Assembly: GCA_020746105.1 (NCBI GenBank) | Contig: CM036617.1 | Location: forward strand, 162,510,912 to 162,574,911 | DNA length: 64,000 nucleotides | Direction: 5' to 3' | DNA from: Trogon surrucura | Lineage: Eukaryota > Chordata > Aves > Trogoniformes > Trogonidae | In this document: positions 37,106 through 50,600 of the stretch, one piece after another | Layout of the letters: every line of letters begins with the position of its first letter | Numbering within the stretch: position 1 is the first letter of the stretch | Notes under the pieces: generated by a model | The model's input: only the letters and a program-made list of their open reading frames with translations | Databases searched by the model: none | What the model was told of the DNA's origin: nothing | Made by a program: the position numbers and the translations under genes

Positions 37106-38921
37106 CTTTCAAACCAATCTGTAATTTGGATAGCTTTTTATTCTTCATTCAGAAATTATCATCTGATGGACGGTGGCCTGTTAGAGAAAAAGAGCAGTGG
37201 GCTAAAAGTTTCTATGCTCTCAATTTCCTCGAATGGTAGTGATTTTCACTGAACATTTCATTTTTCCTCTGCAAGAGAACTTCAGTCTTTGTAATCTCTT
37301 ACTGATCTGATTATCATCATCATTGTTATCTAAAGTGTCTATAATTCTGCAATTAGATGAAGGTACAGAAATAATAAATATAAAACATTTAGCAAGTCCC
37401 CAGTAAAGAAAATTAATACACTGAAAAGAATTACTTTATTTGAATGCACATAATTAACACTTCCACTTGAAATTTGATTATAATTTATCATTTTGGGGGC
37501 AGAGGGGAGGTTGCTGGATTTTCTTTAACAAAAAGAAGAAAGGGTACTGATGATGCTGAGGGTCATCAAAGGATGAAGAGGACTGTGTAGTCATGGACAC
37601 AGCTTTGCACTGGCTGGTGTCTGAGATGAGGTGAAGGAAAGAGAGGAGAAACATCTCTTACTGTCTCTCCTAACTCTCCTTCTCCATTTTAGTATCTTTC
37701 TGGACAATTTGACACTTCCTGTGATGTACTGGCAATCATCAACATAAATCCAGAGAAGAAGTAAAGCCAACCTTGAGTAACTTCAAAAGTGAGTCCTCTG
37801 AGGGTAGGACAAAAGCTGCGCAAGAGTCTTGGAGAAGAATTAAGGTGAAGCAGTTCCTTACTCTCTAGTCCAAAACTGTTGCTGACTGAATGGAAATACT
37901 TCACCAGAGTGAGACAATCAAGTAGGAATGACTGAAAGTCATATTATGAGTATTCATACCTTTAAATGGAATTCTGAAAGACACTTGAGCTTTCTATACT
38001 GAAGACTTATTTGTGCAACAATTCTGCATATTAGATCTCAATAATCATTTAAAACAAAAAGATCCTTAAATATATCGTGATACAAACACATGTATATGAA
38101 CACAAATGTAAACTTCAGCTGATACCAAAATGTAAATAATGTATCTGAAACACATTTTAAAGAAAAGATAGTCTAACCAATGGAGCTGTAGTTAAAGTAA
38201 CCCCCCATGTACCAACACTGTTTAATAACTTCGTTCTTTAGCTCGTTCCTGATGTGTGATCTGCTTTGATTCTCCACACATCTCTTGGCGCTTGGGCTTT
38301 TCTTTGCGGTAAGCTAGCTAGGTCTTTCTGACACAGAATCACAGGAAGTTTTGAAGCAAATTCACTACTGGGATCGTTCCCTACAGGCAGCATAGATGAG
38401 ATTGCTCCCTGTGCACCCTAACAACTCCCCAGCACTGCCTCAGTAAGTTTGATGCCTTCAGGCATTGCCATCATGCAAATGCCTCAAGAAATACAACATA
38501 CACCCTCTGCACCGTGTCACAACTTGGATGACTTGTGTTATTTTTTCTGAATCAGAGAGAGAAAGAAAACTTACAGTGTCTAAGGATGTAGGCAAAGCAC
38601 ATGATGCAACATAGATGCAGCCAGTCCACTCTAGAGGGGCAAGTGCTGTGACTGACGGCCATTCTCCACCTCTTGGCCTGCAGATCAGGATGTGCTCTCT
38701 GGACGGAAGGCCTTTGGCAGTATAAATGTCATTGCTATAAATGTCTATTTTGTTATCTACAGATGGTCTAACCCTCTTCCTCTATCATAAGCATTATCTT
38801 GCATCGTAAGCATTATCTTGTATCATGGCCACATGGTGCACAATATTTAGAATATATGGGCCATCCAAACTGCAGGTACACAGGAGATACAGAGATCATA
38901 ACCTAAAGGTGGCCAATTCAG
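37106..38921. other. Unassigned intronic sequence with a short tandem repeat
   Basis: No exon or interspersed repeat recognised. At 38784-38828 a 19-base unit (core ATAAGCATTATCTTG) occurs twice plus a partial third copy. Confidence 0.5.
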
Positions 38922-39946
38922 TTCATAGAATCATAGAACAGTTCAGGTTGGAAAAGACCCTTGGGATCATCGAGCCCAACCATTAACCTTACACTCACCC
39001 CTAAACCATATCACCCAACACCACATCTAAGCGATACCTAAACACATCCAGGGACGATGACTCAACCACCTCCCTAGGCAGTCTGTTCCAGTGTCTGACA
39101 ACTCTTTGCACGAAGAATTTCTTCCTAATGTCCAGCCTAAACTTGCCCTGTTGCAACTTGAAACCATTCCCCCTGGTTCTGTCCCTAATTACCCGTGAGA
39201 AGAGACCAGCACCAACCTCTCTACAATGTCCTTTCAAGTAAATGTAGAGCATGATGAGGTCCCCCCTCAGCCTCCTCTTCCTTAAACTGAACAGTCCCAG
39301 CTCCCTCAATCGCTCCTCGTAAGGTCTATTCTCCAGGCCCTTCACCAGCTTTGTTGCCCTCCTCTGCACTCGCTCCAGCACCTCAATATCTCTCCTACAC
39401 TGAGGCGTCCAAAATTGAACACAATACTCAAGGTGCGGCCTCACCAGTGCTGAGTACAGTGGGTCAATCACCTCCCTACTTCTGCTGGTCACAAAATTTC
39501 TAATACAAGCCAGGATGCCGTTGGCCTTCTTGGCCACCTGGGCACACTGCTGGCTCATAGTCTGCCAGCTGTCAATTAGAACACCCAGGTCCTTTTCCGC
39601 CAGACAGCCTTCCAGCCACCCTTCCCCAAGCCTGTAGCATTGCATGGGGTTGCTGTGACCAAAATGCAGGACCCTACACTTGGCTCTGTTGAAATGCCTG
39701 CAGTTGGCCCGGGCCCATTGATCCAGTCTATCCAGGCCCCTCTGTAGAGCCTTTCTACCCTCCAGCAGATCAACACTCCCTCCCAGCTTGGTGTCATTTG
39801 CAAACTTGCTGAGGGTGCACTCAATCCCCTCATCAAGATCATTGATGGAGATGTTAAACAGGAGTGGCCCCAGCGCCGAGCCCTGAGGGACACCACTCGT
39901 GACTTGTCGTCAACTGGATTTAACTCCATTGACCACAACCAAGGTC
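38922..39946 (-). mobile_element. CR1 retrotransposon, 5'-truncated, with a long open RT segment
   Basis: Starts with the tail complement TTCATAGAATCATAGAACAG and a 3'UTR of the common avian type (CACCCCTAAACCATATCACC). On the minus strand the frame from 39909 to the stop at 39003-39001 is open for 302 codons. It covers [20 protein letters not shown], then the former FADD now reading [39 protein letters not shown] and [14 protein letters not shown]. An in-frame TGA at 39912-39910 stands where the family has Trp. The 5' edge runs into short tandem duplications (see 39917-40003). Confidence 0.94.
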
Positions 39947-40003
39947 AAGGTCAACTCCATTGACCACAGCCATTTAACTCCATTGGCCATAACTAAGGCC
40001 AAG
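39917..40003 (-). repeat. Triplicated short motif at the 5' junction of a CR1
   Basis: On the plus strand, AACTCCATTGACCAC occurs at 39922 and 39953, and AACTCCATTGGCCAT at 39976. They are separated by AAGGTCAAGG / AAGGCCAAGG type spacers. The first copy is genuine CR1 coding sequence (VVNGVKSS on the minus strand); the others are extra. Confidence 0.85.
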
Positions 40004-40807
40004 GTTTCAGCAACAAGGTAAGACATACCTCAAGGTGTATTAAAACATATAGCAATAATCACTATAGATCAGTGCATATTATGCAGAAGAATTTTCTCAG
40101 TTGCTCATGGGGAACTGTCAGTAAGACAGCATGAAAATACAATCATTGTAAAAACAATTCTAGCACGCTTCTAAAAATACAACTTTTTAGAACTTTTTTT
40201 GTTGCTAGGGATACAGAAATATAGGACATAACAATGCAGTTATTTGAAGGGCAACAAAAGCAGTCCATAATATTATCAAAAATGTACCACATTATTATTA
40301 GCTATAGTGATTCACAGAGATTGGTTGATTTTGACAATAAATTACATAATATTGTTTTTCCAAGATTCACCCATAGTTATGAGGATACATGTCGGGAGGA
40401 CAAGTTTTGTTTACTGCCAAGATTATATTAACTACTTTTTCAATTGATGAGAAGATTAAAAAAAAAAAAAAAAGCTGAGATAGGCTTAGTTGACCTTTCT
40501 TTTTGGCTGCTGAGGATTGGAACCACAGGAACATAAAATACTTGCAGTCATTACATATTACTGCACAGGTGAAAGAGAAGGTAAATCCTTTATTTCCAAT
40601 ACAACAACAAAACCATATTAAGAACATTTTAACGTTTAGAGAACACTATGATACTATGTCATCATTTGCACTTTAAAGTACTATTAGTAATTGTGGGATA
40701 GACAAGTTAGTAGAAAAAGAGTATTCTTTTCATCACTAACTACTGGAGGAAAAGAAACTGAATACATTAGGCTTATATACTTGGAATGGTCTTGAAAGTC
40801 CTGAAGT
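40004..40807. other. Unassigned intronic sequence
   Basis: AT-rich, with a 16-base poly-A tract near 40458. Nothing else recognised up to the target duplication of the LTR at 40803-40807. Confidence 0.5.
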
Positions 40808-40933
40808 TGTGGAGGCTTGGCCCTGGCTCGAGGCCAGGAGCTCACCAAAGTCGCTCTATCACTCCCCCTTTTTTAGACAGACAGGGGAGAGGGAACATGT
40901 AACAAGAGGTCCATGGGTTAAGATAAAAAGCAG

Positions 40934-40939
40934 TTTAAT
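40934..40939 (-). terminator. Polyadenylation signal ATTAAA of the solo LTR
   Basis: The minus strand reads CTACATTAAACTGC, about 180 bases downstream of the TATA-like box and inside the LTR, the expected place for the R-region poly(A) signal. It is in sense orientation to LARGE1 and could in principle cause premature polyadenylation of its transcript. Confidence 0.5.
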
Positions 40940-41117
40940 GTAGCAACAGAAAATGCCGTGCGCAGAAGCAAAGCAAAACAAGAATTATTCTCTACTTCCC
41001 ATCGGCGGGCAATGTCCGGCCGTGTTCCCAGGAAGCAGGGCTCCAGTACGCGTAGCGGTTGCTCTGGAGGACAAACACAAACAGCAAATGCCCCCCCACT
41101 TCCCTCTGCCTTCTCGC

Positions 41118-41125
41118 TTTTATAT
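41118..41125 (-). promoter_or_regulatory. TATA-like box of the solo LTR
   Basis: The minus strand reads GATATAAAAGCG, about 270 bases from the LTR 5' end, as expected at the U3/R boundary. Transcription would run toward the LARGE1 first coding exon. Confidence 0.6.
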
Positions 41126-41398
41126 CTGAGCTGGCGTCATATGGTACGGAATACCCCTTCGGTCAGTTCGGGTCAGCTGGCCCAGCTGTGTCCCCTCCCA
41201 AGATGTTGCCCACCCCCAGCCTACTGTTGGGGGGACGCTGGAAAACCACAGCTTTGGTGCTGTGTGGGCACTGCTCAGCAGTAGCCAAAACACTGGGGTG
41301 CTCTCAACACCCTTCTAGCTACCGCTCCAAAAAACACAGCACCGAGAGAGCTGCTGTGGGAAGATTAACTCCACCTCAGCCTGACCCAATACAGAAGT

Positions 41399-44300
41399 TT
41401 TCAACTACTTCTTTCTATTTGTCCAAAAAGTTTCAAAATTATAAAACTTATTTTGTCTGCCTTGTTTCATGGAAATGCCAATGCATACCATGTAGTGGCT
41501 ACATTTTTTATATCATGCTACTAAAAGAAACTTAACATGTATTCCAGTTATTAGAAGTTGCTCTGGTACACCAGGTGAAGACAGCTCAAATGCATGTTTT
41601 GAGTGTGCTTAAGAATGACAAAGCTGGAGATGATGGATGGACCAACACAGTGACGCTATTTTATCTCTTCCATAATACACTAAAATTGTCTTAAGCAGCC
41701 TTAAGAATAGCACGATCTTACATGTACTGATATTTAGACATCATTTGCAATTACAGGGTAAAGTGGGACCTAAGTGGCCGTCCTTGACCGTAACTATATT
41801 TCTTATCTCTCACCTAATCTAAAAGACACCCTGTGAAAGCATAAAAAAATATGAAGGGGTTTCTTTCAGTAATATGCATTAGCTCCAAAGTGCGTGTCAT
41901 TGACTTTGTACTTGGATGGCATCAAGCAAAATCATCCTGATTTGTCTAAATTTAGATATTTTTTAAAAGAAAATACATTTATTTCAGAAGAGTTTCAACT
42001 TGATAAAACGCTAAATATGGATGTTAATTGTTTGATTTCTTTAAAGTTTACAAATTCTTTTAGCATTATGTGAGAAAATGGAGTAATGTTTCACACTTGA
42101 AAACATGCAAAATGTATTAGCTTGTAGCTCACATACAGTAGTTGGAAGAATATTTTACTTTTCAAACAGACTTGAATAGATTAAAGAAACCTGTTAATAC
42201 TGATTGTTACAAGCTGACCTTAAAATTATATTTCATCTCTACAAAAAGACTTCTACAAACTGATTTTGAAAGAGACAGTGAAATATATTGAAAGTGACAA
42301 TAAGCACCATTTTAAATAAGAAATTGAAGCTTTAGATAATTGGACAGTAGGGCTGAAGACTATAAAAATGTATAGTTGAATGAAAAATATGCTAGAGAAA
42401 ATAGTGTTCCTGTAAAATGTCTCTTAAACTATGGTAATATGCCTTATTTCTGCCTAAATGGCCATTTTAACAACAAGCACTAGCAGCCTGAACAATGTCA
42501 GGTGTCTCAATTTGAAAAAAGATGTCCCACCAGCTGCGGGAGCGGAAGAAGGGGCTGCTCTCCTCTTTTACTCAAATAGCATCTTCAGATTGGAAAGCTT
42601 TAAGAGTTCCTACCTCAAATTACACTTGCAACTATGAAAACCAGGAACTTTCCTTTCTTTTTTTTTAAAAAAAAAAAACAAAACAGCTGAAGTTGTATTA
42701 GAACATGAAGGACTGAACTCGACATAAAACACCACCTCCTCATGGCTCCTGAGAAAATCATCAGGATCAGCACTACTGTTGTCGGCATTACCAAAAAAGC
42801 ACGGACTTGCTGGAATAGAGTTCTAACCACTATTGGATATTGATCACAAACTCTGGTTGTTATCACGCAGCTCTTGAGATGTCCAAGTCCAAATCAGGCA
42901 GATACGTATCAGCTAAGTCTGCTACGCTGGGCTCTCTGAATGACTGGAGAACTTTGTATCTAATCAATATAGAGGTCCTTTGGTATTTGAACTGTTGAGA
43001 AGACCTTACCAAGTATTCCCGTGAAAATAAGAATCCACGTGAAGACCTTTTCAGATTAACATTATAAACCAGTAGCACGAAGTAAAGTGGAACGTTACAG
43101 ATTGAATTATGTCTTTTTAGTGCCAAAAACCACTTCAGAAGAAGTGAAGTTGAATGTGCAACACATCTTGAGGTATTTTTTTGTCATCTTCAAAGCCATA
43201 TTCAATACTATGATCAAACACTGTACATGTCATTCTGCTAATACTTAAAAGTGATGCTGGCAAACACATAAAAGAGTTCAAGAAGAAAACTGGTTTTTGC
43301 ACAGAAATCATAGCAGGTTTTTATGAGGACTGAAAAATTGTGAAACACTTAAATAGTTCTTTGGGAAAATATAACTTTACTACTTGTAATACTTCAGCAG
43401 TATAAAAAGGGGGGGCGTTAGCTATTCTCAGCCTTCATTTGAAGGTCTAACTTTTTTTCAGCATTTCTAAGATTCCTGTCATGTACACTGATACTAAGAC
43501 ACCATGATCTCTAAATTAAATGTCATTTTTATGTCTTCAGGAGTCCTTGGGTCTTTAAAGAGAAAAATTTAAGAATTCAAGGGAAATTGAGTCTACTGGT
43601 TACACTAACTCAATGACAAAGTTAGGAGAAGCATCCAGAACGTGTAATTGCAGTGAAAATATCTCATGTAAGCAATACCTCAGTCCTCATTCATATTTTA
43701 CCACGGTAGCTCAATAATATCGTCAAACTGCCACTAGCAAAGATTAATGAATCAGATGTACACATTTTGTGGGATTTTTTGGGTGTTTTTTCGTAACATG
43801 CTGGATTTTCTGCTTAGTTTTCAGTGCAATCTGTGAGGTTAAGAGATTTTGGACAAGAGCATCTAAAATTGTTTCACTGTATAATATGAAAGACTTGGAG
43901 GGACAAATATTCAAAAGTTTATGGGGAAAAAAAGTTCAATCAGCATGCTAATAGCAGTAACATTATCAACTGAAATCCTGCAACTACCATGACCCACGTC
44001 CCAGAAATTCAATCTCCCTTCCTTTTGGTGAATCAATGCAGAAAAAAGCAGGGAAACGGGTAGTTTCAGCTCCAACTGAGAAAGAAGCCAATGGGTGAGT
44101 TTCCATCAGCATTTTAATTCAGAGGAAGAATACCCTTCTTCCCTTTTGACACAATCTTGCCAAGCATTCCTGCTTGCTTGATTAGGAGTCTGTCTAAGGA
44201 GACAGAGAGGGCACAAACTTGATACCCTAAGGATGAAATAAAACCAGAAGGTGCATTCCAGAGTGTATGCTGAAGGATTCTATGGATGCTCAGCTGCTGG

Positions 44301-47300
44301 GACAAGACTGTAACTAGCCTACTGTAAAAACCTGAAATAAATACAGCCTGTGTATCAGGTCCTCGGCACCAACTATTTCACCCTGCAAATTCACTCCTGC
44401 TGGGTCTCAGTATCTGCTAATATGGACAAAGCTGTACCACGATGAGATGCAGAGAAAGCCAAAGCCACATAAAGTGTGATGTGAACTGGAAAAAAAAAAA
44501 AAAAGTTTCATATAGCTGTATTAATGAGGAACAATTCACAGGCTGCAGCACTGTCAGGAAAATCAACAGCTGTGATCAAATGCAAGGTTTTTCTTCACCT
44601 AAAAATTAGGCTATAAAAGAATTCCTTTTTTATCATCCCATTCATAACCTGTCTAATGTTGAAGCATAAGAGCTCAGCTAATTAGGTACTTGATAAAGGT
44701 AGCTTATTTGGGGCATTCTCCTGCTTTTGCACTTAGAGCAGGCAAACGAGGTAAAGATAAATTACTTATTTAACATCAACACTTTTTTCTTCCTCAAATC
44801 TACAATTCTAAGCAGTTATTTCCTCAAAGGTGGCAATGAAAAGAATTAGATGTATTCTAACTTTCAGCGCTTCAGAGAAATTTTTTAACTAAGGCGGACT
44901 GAAATTACACATCCTGATGTTGTAGTTCTAAATGCTTCCAAGAAAAGAAATGAGTTTCAACTAAAAGGGTTCTCCATCTGAAAGTCAGCTATATAATTCC
45001 ATAAAGTGCCTGCATTTTTCATCAATGCACACGGAAGCACTGCAATACCACCGTCAGGCAGCAGATGTCACATTGTTTAGCGACATGAGGACCAGAGAAG
45101 ACTCGTCCCTGATGCCTCAAGGAAAGTGGAGAGGTGAGTAAGAAGGAATTAATCTCTCTGACAGCGGAAGGCAATAAAAAGTAACGACACATACTTGCCA
45201 GTTGCAGAAAAGCGTACAGTAGCCAAGCAGCGGGAGAAAAGTCCCACTAAATCCTGGCAGTGAGTGGCCAGCTTGCTCATGCACTGCAAATCACAGTAAT
45301 ACCGTGCAAACAAAAAGTGACTTGCAGTCAAAATGGCAAAATTTCTTCATCTTTTTCTCCTCACAGTGCAGAAACTTTTTCTTCTCGTACAATTATGCGT
45401 GGGAGGATCAAGTCTGACAAGGCAGTGTGCAAACACGGGAAGTTCTGGCCCCTATAGACCTTACCATCTAAAACTATTCGGAACTATTCTGATCTTCCAT
45501 AGCACAGAGAGTACCAAGGCAGACGGATGTGCCTTGTTTATAACCAGAGTAAATGTGAAAAACGAATTCCTAAGAACAAGTCCATCACCTTAACTGGAAG
45601 TTACTCCGCTTTAAAAGTATTCTACCCGCAGAATGCTTTGTGCCACGATGGGGCCCCAGATCAACACCCAAGAGTATCTATAGGCTCAGGCTGTCTGTCT
45701 CACATATCGACACATTCTTGAGCAGCACAGTTGAACACCACACAGAGTGACAAATAGAGAAGATACCTTGTCCTAATTCTCCTTTGTTTTTTTACATCAA
45801 ACTAACTTTTTGAAGAGATGACCTTTTGGGGATTTTTTTTTAAGGAAGTTCTCACTGTCACGATTAAAGAATCATTACTTTTTTTTCCTTTCAAACACCT
45901 CAAAATACAAGGTCTAAGGATTTTTTTCAAAAGTCTGTTTTGCAGTCCTACGATCTGGCACATGCCCAGTATTTAGTGCTGAACTACAGCTCTGGGAAAT
46001 AAATGAAACATCATTTCCAAAAGAAATTACAATTTTCACAGCAGTTTACAGATATGTTGAGGGATGAATTCCAGCCTTAACAAGCTGGTCAAAGTCCAAT
46101 CCAGGCAGAAAACTCCAACACTACCCTATACTTGCAGTCCAGAAAAAAAAAGACAGAAAGGAAAATTCTTCTAGGACAGAAAACACCTGGAAAATAGCAC
46201 TGCGAGATGTTATTCAAAAAGCTGAGGACAGCTGGGGGACAGGCTGGGCTAAAGGTTAGACAGGCTCTACCTAAGGATCTGAAGGTCTGACCTGTTCTTT
46301 TCCACCCCTGCTCAGTGTCACATAAGAAGCCAACGCAGACCTAGATTCTACCTGCCTATAACATCCTTTCCACTGACAATGCGTATTGTTACAATATTTA
46401 AAACTTGATATTAAAATCATAATCTCGTTCGTTCCAATTTTAGGTGGGTTGGTTTAAGCTAACGCTGGTCATATTATGCATATGAATAGGAACGCAAGCA
46501 CGTATCTCATGTTCATGTGCATGAAGAATTTCCAGAACTAAGACAAACAATTTGGTTTTACATTTTTGCCTTACACACATCAAAGCAGACGATCCTTTTT
46601 ATGAGTTATGGAGCTGACTTTCACAATCTAGGTCTTACGAAAACACACCACATAAGTCACCGTATCTGATTACAAGTCTCATGTTTTCAGGACACAGCAA
46701 CGGAGCTGTGATTTAGGACTGTGGTCACAGAGGGAGAAAGAAGTGAAGTCTCATGCAGGAGCTGTGTGCAATCCTAACACTCAAACTAACATCACTTTTC
46801 CTGAGATAGCATCTGACTTCGCTCTGCAGAGAATTACAGAGATTACAGCCTGAATAGGTGTTTTGCAAATAAACCACTACACTAAGATTAGCACTGTCTT
46901 TCATTACCCAAATAGAGTGATGGAAAAAGAAAAAGGACAGTAACACAAGCTGATGGGAATGACCTTACAAGCTGCTGCCAAGTCAAAGAGATCACCTCCG
47001 TAATGCCCACACTTAAGTCTGACACTACAATTATTAGTTTAGACCCCCATAATTCTCACACTTAGGGAGCATGACAATGTTATCTGAACCAGTGGGTGCA
47101 TCATTCACCTGCAAATCCTTTATGGATAGAAAGCAACAGCTGAGATACATCCCACTGCTTTTTAGGAATGCAGCACAAAAATGGAAATCCAAAATAAAGG
47201 TATAGAAGAAAGACGGAAACCTAGATTCCAATTATGTAAAGCAGACTATTAGTTATTTATTGAATACAGTCTTCTCATTATCCTTTATCAAATCCCTAAA

Positions 47301-47524
47301 ATATAGCACTTTAAAAAAGGCCTACTCATTTTATCATTCTTTGGCTTTGCAGGAACAGGAGGTGGTAATTATAGTTTAGGTGCAAAATGAACTATTTTTT
47401 TCGAAGGCTGTAATCTAGAGGGAAACACTGTCTGAAGTCCAGAATTAAATTATTTTTTTTTAAAAAGTGCTTTGCTATTGTGGGATGTCTACCTTTTAGA
47501 AAACCCACTTTTGTGAAGACTCAG
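41399..47524. other. Unassigned intronic sequence
   Basis: About 6 kb without a recognised gene. At about 45415-45470, GTGTGCAAACACGGGAAGTT followed by CTTACCATCTAAAAC looks like the 3' part of an ancient amniote interspersed repeat, but it is too short to name. Everything else is AT-rich unique sequence. Confidence 0.45.
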
Positions 47525-47643
47525 CAAGATGTGCCTGTATAGGGTGCTAGATAATCTCCTCTGGGCTCCAATTTCCACAAAAGGTTGAACCAGATGATCT
47601 TTTGAGACCCCTTCCAACCTGGGCTATTCTACGATTCTATGAC
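47525..47643 (+). mobile_element. CR1 3'-end fragment
   Basis: GGTTGAACCAGATGATCTTT, then GACCCCTTCCAACCTGGG and CTATTCTACGATTCTATGA is a standard CR1 3' end with a few substitutions. The 5' edge is uncertain. Confidence 0.85.
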
Positions 47644-50600
47644 CAAAAATGTCCATTTTATATTAAGTACCACAAGTTCTAGATTTAGAGACTTTCACAG
47701 AAGTTATGTGTACTCAATACTTTCGTAAAAAACTCTTACAATGTCTCAAATTTAGAATTAAAATTAATACAGCTAGAATTAGCACCCAGCTTCAGATATG
47801 CAGGTTTTAGAAAATTATGACCTAAATTATAATGCAAAAATAGGCCCCAGAAGGGGGAGGTCATACCAAGGAGTCACTTCTTCTCTCAGTAAAAAGAAGA
47901 CTGGGCTTGTAGATGTATAAAAAATATTTTTTACTGTTTTATTTTAATTTTAGTACTCTTTTTACACAGCATTTTCAATCATCTCTGTGTTATTTTGCAA
48001 ATACCAAGAGTTTTGGAAAGAAAATGAAAGACCTTTCCTCTATATGAGCTCCAATAAAAGAAAGGTTGCTTCATCACTTGCTAGCTGTAATCTTAGCCCT
48101 GGAAAAGCAAAGGCTAATTACAATATACAAGAATCTGTAAATAGAGAAGAAAAATAATCTACTAGCACTCGCATATATTAACAAAACCTAAACATTCTCT
48201 ATAAAAAGGGACATACCTTTAAATTATTCCTCCCTTATAATCTTATTTATTTAAAGCAGCAAATCAGTTTATTTCACTTCATCACCACAAATTTCTTTAG
48301 AAAAATCAATCAACCAGCTAACACAAACTGACCAAAGAAACAGAACACCCACAACCCCAACAAAAAAACCAAAGCCCAAAAAACACATCATTGTAGATGA
48401 CTGAGCCAGCTACTCTCAAAAGATTAGATGTTATTGAAGAACAGATACTAAGACTCATATTTCTAGCACTAACAGTGCCTCTTAGGAAAATAAATAAACA
48501 TCCTCTAACCTCTTTGGAAGAAAAAGTTATTTTTTCCACATAATACATTATCTACTCTGTTTGTTATGCATGTAAGATACACACACACTTCCTAAGTCTC
48601 TCGGACCATTTAATTACAGCACAAGGTAAAGAAGTCAGTATCTTCTAGTTTTGTCCTGGCTCATAATGTTTTTATAAGGAACACATCGGTATTATTTTTC
48701 AGGCAAAGTTTCCCATTAATAAAGGGCCAGAACAGATAAATACAGAAAGCATGGCACAGAAACTTCTACAAGTGCAGTGCCTGTCATAAGGAACATAGAC
48801 TCCAATCATTTCATTGGATGTTCCACACAAATAAAGTGGTATTTTCTAACTGAAGGGAGGACAGGGAAGAAGGGGAATGCTGTAGTGACTCCTCAGGCTG
48901 AGATACAACAAAATCAAACATATACCTACAGCTTTTTATACACGTCATTTTCTTAGGGACTAGATAATAAAAAAGGAATTACGGAACGTGCTTGTACTTT
49001 GGCAAAGGATGTTGTCGAATCCCAACAATCAACTACATGTGTAGAGATCTGTGACTACAAAGAAGTTCAAATGAAGTATGGATGGAAATGTGTATGTTTT
49101 GAAAGCACCAAAAGTCAAAAGTAGAGTAAGAGATGTCATGTGTTAGCTGGCACCCCAAATATACAAGTTATCAACTTCATTTCTGTATTCAGCTTCTCAA
49201 GAGGTCAGATCTCGTTTTGTAAAATAAAGGACAAAATCAATCATTAAGAGAAGGTGACAGGAAGATAAAGAACAGGATTAGAGCTATAAACCACCCAGAC
49301 AAGGTGGCAGAAGGACAGTGGAAAAATCAGCAATGTTGCTTCCTGACTTACAGAGACAGTACAGAATGAAAAGGCTAAGATTGCAATCACTGTCAACTCC
49401 TAAAGAGTACAAAAGGTACAGTCAAAAAACACCATGTGATCAACAATCAAGAAAAAAACAGTAGATAGGATGAGGACTTAATAACTGGCATATTTTACTC
49501 CTTCTGTCAGTAACTAATCGTAGCCCCATTGCTTGGCCAAATGTCTTGGTGCTTCTGGATACATGAGTGAGCAAAATCAGCGGAAAAATGAGGACGCAAA
49601 AGAAAAATGCATTTTGGGAAAGCAAAACTGTCTTCTCCTTCTGCAGGGCTTCCACATTAAATTTTGTTACAGTAGTTGCAAAAATTATGATAACTTGTGG
49701 CCCCAGGCCAGGGCACTGAAAAAAAGTCATAGGATGTTCAGCTCACAGCAATAAGCTTAGTACTGTCCCTTGCTGCACAAGCCAACATACTTGGCTTCTG
49801 TAGCCAAAATATGATGAATCAGGTGATCCCATTCCCAAATGCATGCTTACTGCATAGTCACATGTGAAAACATATGCCACATGATCAAATAACTATCCCT
49901 AAGCATCTTACATGCCAGGATTTTAATAATTAGGGAAATCTGTTCATAAACAGGAAAAAAAAGAACTTTGTGTCACTCAAGTACAAACACTCTTGCCACG
50001 TGAGTCTGTCCTGGCTGTCTTCTATAAAATGAACCACTGGGAAAAGATAAAGCAGTTTAATGTCCTAGAGCAAATAACAGCCACCAGCTCTACTGCTATT
50101 ACTCATACTAATGCAGTAATTAATTGTCTTTTCTCACACATGGCAGTCTCCACTAGTAGAGCCTCATACATGAATACCAAAGCCAGGCTGAGTCCTTCCT
50201 CCAGTGGCAACAGGCCGAGATTTGTGATGCGTGCAGATCCAAGTGCTACCCCTGCTGTCGCTGTGAAATTCCATACAGTCATGTTGAACAGCAGAGTGAC
50301 AACCATGAAGCAGCCGCAGATTTGTTGCAGTCCAGGACCTGATTAACAACAATTTGAGAAACATTTCTGCTCATCCTTCTAGTTCATATTCTCCACTGAA
50401 AGAACCGTGCTACAAACATAACATCCCACAGCACTCAGTATTATTTAACTTTTTCCTGCTGTAAGCACCTACAGCAAATGCATGAATTCTCCATTGTATT
50501 TAATGGAACGGTAATGATCTTTAAGCTAACAATAATGCTGGCCCCAAAGATTTTGAAAGCTGAATGGCAAAGCAAAGGGAGTCAATTTTCCACGTCTGAA

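Larger units (their letters stand above)
40808..41393 (-). mobile_element. Solo LTR of an avian endogenous retrovirus (ERVL-like by target duplication)
   Basis: A 586-bp block bounded by TGTGGAGG and CCAATACA (plus strand) is flanked by the 5-bp direct repeat GAAGT at 40803-40807 and 41394-41398. The TG...CA ends and 5-bp duplication fit a retroviral LTR; 5 bp is usual for ERVL-type elements, so the class is inferred. On the minus strand a TATA-like ATATAAAA lies at 41125-41118 and an ATTAAA polyadenylation signal at 40939-40934, in the correct order. The block is more GC- and CpG-rich than its surroundings. No gag, pol or env sequence is present, so it arose by LTR-LTR recombination. The open frames 40958-41535 are not genes. 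Confidence 0.88.

Noticed and set aside
40958-41535. Plus-strand frames of 108 and 158 codons
   Set aside because: They lie across the LTR, antisense to its promoter, with no known domain; the GC-rich LTR simply lacks stops.
45415-45470. Ancient amniote SINE or LINE 3' end
   Set aside because: Only about 55 bases resemble the type; too short and diverged to call as a separate feature.
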